A DNA stretch of 64,000 bases from Flavobacterium sp. (lineage in GTDB: Bacteria; Bacteroidota; Bacteroidia; Flavobacteriales; Flavobacteriaceae), in assembly GCF_017744675.1 (NCBI RefSeq), contig NZ_JAGIAV010000001.1:374498-438497 (forward strand). The letters are read 5' to 3'. Made by a program: the position numbers and the translations under genes. A model generated the notes under the pieces. That model was not told the origin of the DNA, ran no database searches, and was given only the letters and a program-made list of their open reading frames with translations. Below are positions 59,803 to 64,000 of the stretch, one piece after another (position 1 is the first letter of the stretch; every line of letters starts with the position of its first letter).

Positions 59803-62055
59803 TTACCTAAAAGTATATCGCAATCCTAAAAAACCACGGATAGTTTGGTTTTGTCCATAAACATAAGTCGTATCAAATGTCAAACCGTACGGATTATCAG
59901 GCGTAACCAAAACTTTTCCAGCCGAATCGTATTGAACATTCTTATCAAAAGGATCATTTGTTCTCGAAATCAAAAACGGATTATTCTGCATTGGGGTAAA
60001 GTTCAGCAAATTCTTGATTCCGCCATAGACTTCAAAATCTTTCCATCCCGAATACGTAAACTGAATGTTCTGAATACTGTACCAAGGCGATGTCGGACTT
60101 CTCGGATCGGTTTCACTCAACAATGGCAATTTCATCGGACTGTAAACATTTCCCGTATAATCCATCGATAGATTCCAAGGCTGGATTTTGTATGAAATGC
60201 TCCAAGTTCCCGTAAAATTCTCGGTCAAAAAAGGTCTTTCTGAAATCCCGTTTTCCACATTTTTGTTGTCTAAAACCGTTGCTCCCACAATAAATTTTAA
60301 TCCCGAAGGAAAGTTAAGATCAATATTAGTGCTAATTCCTTGACTTAGCGCATAACCATCAATATTATCGTATATAATTTCGTTTGGATTCGACTCATAA
60401 TCTGAAATGATTTTATTGCTGAATCTGGTATAAAAAGCCGTTGTTTCGATTCCCATAAACGTTCCATTTCCGAAATTTATTTTCTGAATATAATTCAAAT
60501 TCACATTTACAGATTGTTCTGGTTTCAAATCGTTTTTAATGATAACATCTCGCGAACCCGTTAAAGCAGCATGATCTTCTGTAAACAAATTCACAACGCG
60601 AAACCCAGTTCCTGCATTTAATCTAAAAATTGTGTTTTCGCTGGCTTTGAATCGATACGCAAATCTCGGTGTAAAAATAGAGCCGTGAATAGAGTTGTAA
60701 TCGTAACGCATTCCGAGCAAAATCTGGCTTTTGGGAGAAAATGTAATTTCGTCCTGAACAAAAATCCCAGGAAGCCAAGTGTTTTCAGGATTTTTCGTTG
60801 CGGGCGTGTTATCATCATAATACGTATATCGGCTCGCAACTCCCGCCAATAAATCGTTTCTTCCGATTTTTTTATCCCAAGTCAATTGCAAAAATCCAAT
60901 TTTCTGATTGGCAATATACGATGTTGTGCCATATCGGCTGTCTTGATAATGAACGTTTCCAGAGAACGAAAGCATCAGTTTTTCTTCAAAAGGCAATTGA
61001 TAACTTCCAATTAATTCGGCTCTTTTGGTATAAATGCTTTCGCCGTAAATTTCATCACCACCTCGATATTTCTTTTCCCAACGAATATCTCCTCCCCAAC
61101 GATCTTCGTACATTCCGCGCGCTGCAATCGTAAAAAGGCGATTGTAATTTCTCTTAAAACTCCATTTATTAAAAACCGAAATTCGCTTAGAAAGTGTCAC
61201 ATCGGTAAAATTGTCTTTGTCTTTATCAATAACCTGATCGTAGTTGAAGTAATTGACTCCGATAAGCGAAGTCGCTTTTTTCCCAACATTAAACTTGGTT
61301 CCCAAATCGAGATTGCTTTCAAAATAAGAAGTCGTAAAATAATCGGCTGAAAAAGTCGGTGCAGTAGTTGGATTTTTAGTAATTATATTGATCAAACCGC
61401 CAACTGCTTCACTTCCGTAAAGAGACGAAGCAGGACCTTTTACAATCTCAATTCGTTCAACCAAAGAATTCGGAATTCCAGACAAACCATAAACCGTAGA
61501 AAGACTGCTTACAATTGGCATTCCGTCAATCATAACCAAAGTATATGGACCTTCCAATCCGTTTATGTGGATATCTCCCGTGTTACAGACACCACAATTG
61601 AGCTGTGGACGAACGCCATTTATATTTTGAAGCGCATCGTAAATACTTGGCGTTGGGTTTTTCTTGAAGAAAACCGGAGAATAAACCTCAACAGGAACGG
61701 CACTTTCTAATCGCTTTACAGGTTTTAAAGTTCCTGAAACCACAACTTCATTCAATTCGTTTTGGTCTTCTTCCAATTCAAAATCTAAATTCAAATTTTC
61801 ATTTTCTAAAACTGAAATCTTTTGGGTTATCGGTTTGAATCCAGTCGAGGTCACTTGTATTTTATAAGTTCCTTTTGGAATATTCTGAAGTTGAAAAACT
61901 CCTAGAGAATCTGCCTGAGTTTTAAAGTTTGTATTTAATAAACTAATAGTAATATACTGATCAACAGGAATTGATGCTTCTACTTTTCCTGAAATATTTT
62001 GCGAGTAAAGGCTTTTAGCTGAAATTATTAATATTGTCAAAAATAAATATTTCAT
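59803..62055 (-). CDS. TonB-dependent outer-membrane receptor
   Basis: A 750-residue ligand-gated transporter. A signal peptide (MKYLFLTILIISAKSLYSQ) is followed by a carboxypeptidase-regulatory-like beta-sandwich (about 20-93). The plug domain comes next (about 115-235, SAVPVEVYSPVFFKKNPTPSIYDALQNINGVRPQ, DIHINGLEGPYTLVMIDGMPIVS), then a 22-stranded barrel ending TIRGFLGLRYTFR. The plug has an unusual Cys154-x-x-Cys157 pair (NCGVCNTGD), which could bind metal or form a disulfide. The substrate is unknown. With the metal-type genes nearby, metal or a metal complex is a fair guess. ATG 62055 preferred to TTG 62079. Confidence 0.9.
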   Translation of the reverse strand: MKYLFLTILIISAKSLYSQNISGKVEASIPVDQYITISLLNTNFKTQADSLGVFQLQNIPKGTYKIQVTSTGFKPITQKISVLENENLNLDFELEEDQNELNEVVVSGTLKPVKRLESAVPVEVYSPVFFKKNPTPSIYDALQNINGVRPQLNCGVCNTGDIHINGLEGPYTLVMIDGMPIVSSLSTVYGLSGIPNSLVERIEIVKGPASSLYGSEAVGGLINIITKNPTTAPTFSADYFTTSYFESNLDLGTKFNVGKKATSLIGVNYFNYDQVIDKDKDNFTDVTLSKRISVFNKWSFKRNYNRLFTIAARGMYEDRWGGDIRWEKKYRGGDEIYGESIYTKRAELIGSYQLPFEEKLMLSFSGNVHYQDSRYGTTSYIANQKIGFLQLTWDKKIGRNDLLAGVASRYTYYDDNTPATKNPENTWLPGIFVQDEITFSPKSQILLGMRYDYNSIHGSIFTPRFAYRFKASENTIFRLNAGTGFRVVNLFTEDHAALTGSRDVIIKNDLKPEQSVNVNLNYIQKINFGNGTFMGIETTAFYTRFSNKIISDYESNPNEIIYDNIDGYALSQGISTNIDLNFPSGLKFIVGATVLDNKNVENGISERPFLTENFTGTWSISYKIQPWNLSMDYTGNVYSPMKLPLLSETDPRSPTSPWYSIQNIQFTYSGWKDFEVYGGIKNLLNFTPMQNNPFLISRTNDPFDKNVQYDSAGKVLVTPDNPYGLTFDTTYVYGQNQTIRGFLGLRYTFR

Positions 62056-62374
62056 TGTTGTAAAATTAAATTTAGACAAATCTAAAAATTAAATTTGACA
62101 AATAATTATTCTCAAAGGAAAATTTTTCAAACGTATTGAATTCAATATGTTAGGATTTTGTTTTTCGGCAAATCGTTTAAACCATATAAGTCATATAAGT
62201 TCATTTAAAACTGGATTTAAATCTATATGTAAAAACCAATACATTTAGAAATTGAATAGCGTCCAGCTTTAGCTAGGGGCAATTCATTAAAATCAAACTT
62301 ACATTATCTTATATAACTTATATGGTTTAAAAAAACTTTGCGCCTTCGCGACTTTGCAAGCATTTTTCACGAGC
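62056..62374. repeat. Gene-free spacer with inverted 'accatataag' copies and a 'ctttgcg' repeat
   Basis: The spacer holds no gene. One copy of the 'accatataag' repeat (62179-62207) and its inverse (62309-62330) lie about 100 bases apart. Directly behind comes a 'ctttgcgccttcgcgactttgc' run (62336-62357) related to positions 2-37 and 20119-20154. The remainder is AT-rich with nothing recognised. Confidence 0.75.
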
Positions 62375-63283
62375 TTATTTAAAATTCTCATCGATAAGTT
62401 CTTTATTAATTACCGCTCCCGCGAAAGATCCAGAAGAAACCGCCAATGCCACAGAACGCATTTGAGTTGTCGCATCGCCGCTTCCGAAAATACCTGGAAT
62501 AGTTGTTTTTTGCATAAAATCAACTTTCAAATATCCTTGTTCGTTGATTTCGCAACCTATTTCTTGTGGCAAATTGCAATGCTGTTCAAACGGAGGCTTT
62601 GTATAAATGGCTTTTATGTGAACTTTTTCTCCGTTTTTAAAAATGATATCCGAAACGTAGCCTTCACTATGTGCCAAAGAATCTATTTCTTCTTCTAAAA
62701 TCAAAACGCCATGATTTTTAAGTGTTTGTGTTTGCTCTAAAGTCAATTCTGATTTTCCGTTGGTGCACAATCTTAGATCTTTCGTCCAGTTTGAAATTAG
62801 TTTGGCGTATTCGTAACCCATTTCTCCATTGGCAATGATAGCCGTTTTTTCATTTTTAACTTCATAACCATGACAATACGGACAATGCAAAACCGAGATT
62901 CCCCAACATGCAGCAAAGCCTTCAATTTCTGGAAGCAAATCTCTAACACCTGTTGCAAACAATACTTTTCTCGCTGTAAAGATCTCTCCAGATTCAGTCG
63001 TAATTTCAAAACCATTTTCTGATTTAAGTGCTTTTACAGCAAGTCCATTATAAAATTGAACGGTTTTATAGATATCAACTTGCAATTTGGCTTTCGCCGA
63101 AATAACTGCTGGCTTTTCACCATCTTGTGTAATAAAATTATGAGAATGCGGTGTTTGTCTATTGCAAGGCAAACCGCTATCGATAACCAAAACCTGACGT
63201 AAAGAGCGTCCTAAACTCATTGCTGCAGATAGTCCGCTATAACTTCCACCAACGATAATCACTTCAAAATTCTTCTGTTCCAT
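62375..63283 (-). CDS. Thioredoxin-reductase-like NAD(P)/FAD-dependent oxidoreductase
   Basis: A 302-residue flavoprotein of the thioredoxin reductase group. The FAD-binding motif is VIIVGGSYSGLSAAMSLGRS (about 8-27), the redox-active pair is Cys134-Pro-Tyr-Cys137 (HCPYCHGYE), and the second Rossmann fold begins about 143. The GSGDATTQMRSVALAVSSGSFAG end matches the family's FAD-contact. An extra N-terminal cysteine (DSGLPCNRQTPHSHNF) resembles other Bacteroidota members. It starts ten bases behind merC and is probably cotranscribed with it. Substrate unknown. Confidence 0.9.
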   Translation of the reverse strand: MEQKNFEVIIVGGSYSGLSAAMSLGRSLRQVLVIDSGLPCNRQTPHSHNFITQDGEKPAVISAKAKLQVDIYKTVQFYNGLAVKALKSENGFEITTESGEIFTARKVLFATGVRDLLPEIEGFAACWGISVLHCPYCHGYEVKNEKTAIIANGEMGYEYAKLISNWTKDLRLCTNGKSELTLEQTQTLKNHGVLILEEEIDSLAHSEGYVSDIIFKNGEKVHIKAIYTKPPFEQHCNLPQEIGCEINEQGYLKVDFMQKTTIPGIFGSGDATTQMRSVALAVSSGSFAGAVINKELIDENFK

Positions 63284-63293
63284 ATTTCTATTT

Positions 63294-63647
63294 TTAATGA
63301 TTTTGCTTTCTATGTAATTTGTAATTAATTAAATGCCCTAAGATCATCCCAATTCCTCCGAAATAAATCAGATCAAGATGGATTTCGAAAAAGAGTTCTG
63401 TCAAAATGCTAATCCAAATCAACGCCATTGAAACAACTAAAATTGACGATACCAAAAGAGATGATTTTTTTATAATTTTGAAAATTGCAAATAGACCTAT
63501 CGAAGCAAAGAGCAAATCTATAATCGGATTATGACTCAACCCCAAAGGAAGAATCGTTAAAAGAGGAAAAATCAAACAATGAACCAGACAAATAGTCGCG
63601 CTTGAAATTCCTAAAATATCGTAAAAAGGTGTGCTTATTTTCTTCAT
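63294..63647 (-). CDS. MerC-domain membrane protein
   Basis: A 117-residue inner-membrane protein with four hydrophobic segments. The MerC-type metal pair is seen as Cys20 and Cys24 in ATICLVHCLIFPLL, in the first helix. Such proteins move mercury or other metal ions across the inner membrane. In Bacteroidota they commonly lie next to a Fur-family regulator. It is divergent from the fur-like gene across a 92-base spacer with two palindromes, so the two genes are likely coregulated. Confidence 0.85.
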   Translation of the reverse strand: MKKISTPFYDILGISSATICLVHCLIFPLLTILPLGLSHNPIIDLLFASIGLFAIFKIIKKSSLLVSSILVVSMALIWISILTELFFEIHLDLIYFGGIGMILGHLINYKLHRKQNH

Positions 63648-63666
63648 TTCGTGTACTTTTGCTTAA

Positions 63667-63717
63667 TGCAATTTTGTTGCAAATATATATAATTTTATCA
63701 ATTGCAACATTGTTGCG
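63667..63717. promoter_or_regulatory. Two operator-like palindromes between merC and the Fur-family gene
   Basis: tgcaattttgttgca (63667-63681) has perfect 5-bp arms. gcaacattgttgc (63704-63716) has perfect 5-bp arms around ATT. Both are GCAA/TTGC dyads in the intergenic space of a divergent pair, where a Fur/Zur-type autorepressor normally binds. The assignment to the fur gene at 63740 is inference. Confidence 0.6.
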
Positions 63718-63739
63718 TTTAATTTTTAATTCCGTAAAA

Positions 63740-64000
63740 ATGAAAACTACACGTAATACCGCAGCAAAAACGGCTGTTTTAGAGGTGTTTGAGAAATCTA
63801 AAACGGCTCTTTCGCATACCGAAATTCATAAACAATTAAACGATTTATGCGATCGCGTTACCATTTACAGAATTCTAGATCGATTAATCAATGAAGACGT
63901 TATTCATAAAATTTCGAATTTGGACGGAACTGTAAAGTATGCCAAATGCAATCATTCGCACCAGCGTGTACACATTCATAACCATGCACATTTCAGTTGC
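63740..64000 (+). CDS. Fur-family transcriptional regulator (partial)
   Basis: The first 87 residues of a metal-responsive repressor, cut by the window end. The winged helix is KTTRNTAAKTAVLEVFEKSKTALSHTEIHKQLNDLCDRVTIYRILDRLINEDVIHKISNLD. After it, KCNHSHQRVHIHNHAHFSC begins the histidine- and cysteine-rich metal-sensing part. The missing 3' end should carry the dimerisation domain and further cysteines. A zinc sensor (Zur) is likely given the His-rich stretch and the adjacent MerC gene, but iron cannot be excluded. It probably represses itself and the merC operon. Confidence 0.9.
   Translation, partial: MKTTRNTAAKTAVLEVFEKSKTALSHTEIHKQLNDLCDRVTIYRILDRLINEDVIHKISNLDGTVKYAKCNHSHQRVHIHNHAHFSC

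Overview
The window is AT-rich chromosomal DNA of a member of the Flavobacteriaceae, most likely a Flavobacterium. The evidence is direct: a GldH gliding lipoprotein, a secreted M4 metalloprotease with a C-terminal type 9 secretion sorting domain, a CrtY-type lycopene cyclase, SulP, PPK2 and RND genes of Bacteroidota type, and promoters of the TTTG / TAnnTTTG kind. No rRNA, tRNA, prophage, integrase or CRISPR array was found. The genes look like an ordinary core and housekeeping stretch, about sixty of them, mostly in short operons and nearly all intact.

Layout. 1-8454: metG, a structured-RNA candidate with a small downstream gene, two paralogous exported proteins of unknown function, an EamA transporter, and an overlapping HAD/CatA-like pair. 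8621-17997: OmpA-family porin, ferritin, a Lys/Cys-rich mini-protein, DUF2461 protein, ssb, a GNAT-nitrilase fusion overlapping a zinc-ribbon gene, an M28 membrane peptidase, a TPR protein and an SRPBCC protein. 18122-25592: rhodanese, LysR regulator, GNAT, NAD-dependent epimerase-like protein, DNA-repair methyltransferase, DEDD exonuclease, AlkZ-like winged-helix protein and a SpmA/SpmB-type membrane protein. 25810-36228: lipoprotein, class I fumarase, PAS protein, dinB, phosphoesterase, beta-barrel protein, secreted M4 protease and the scoA-scoB CoA-transferase operon. 36395-40572: penicillin-binding protein 1A, gldH and a PSP1/RicT-type protein. 40931-44053: two ankyrin-repeat proteins and a lipoprotein. 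44120-47814: ferredoxin, U32 'peptidase', a REP-associated transposase with its REP hairpins, and trhO. 47995-56642: SulP transporter with PPK2, then a complete RND efflux operon. 56785-64000: bacilliredoxin, ArsR-type regulator, lycopene cyclase, thioredoxin-like protein, TonB receptor, and a likely metal-responsive divergon of MerC plus FAD oxidoreductase against a Fur-family regulator cut off by the window end.

Three themes stand out. First, U32 protein and TrhO, which in E. coli represent two alternative routes to 5-hydroxyuridine in tRNA, lie close together here and end in the same roughly 82-residue C-terminal domain (about 44 identities without gaps). The U32 gene overlaps a ferredoxin gene, so this looks like a small tRNA-modification locus interrupted by a transposase. 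Second, the spacers between genes hold several families of dispersed 'word' repeats, often arranged as inverted arms. At three convergent gene pairs the arms wrap a rho-independent terminator, and individual copies are almost identical over 22-36 bp at distant sites. Third, a REP-type transposase sits beside an inverted pair of REP hairpins (a REPIN-like unit), and a different set of four short hairpins occurs at 11.6-11.8 kb. A highly structured leader at 2432-2516 matches no RNA class I can name.

Where a track of open frames would start at TTG or GTG but a well-placed ATG follows (often at a signal peptide), I moved the start to the ATG. All family assignments come from reading the translated sequence; no database search was run.
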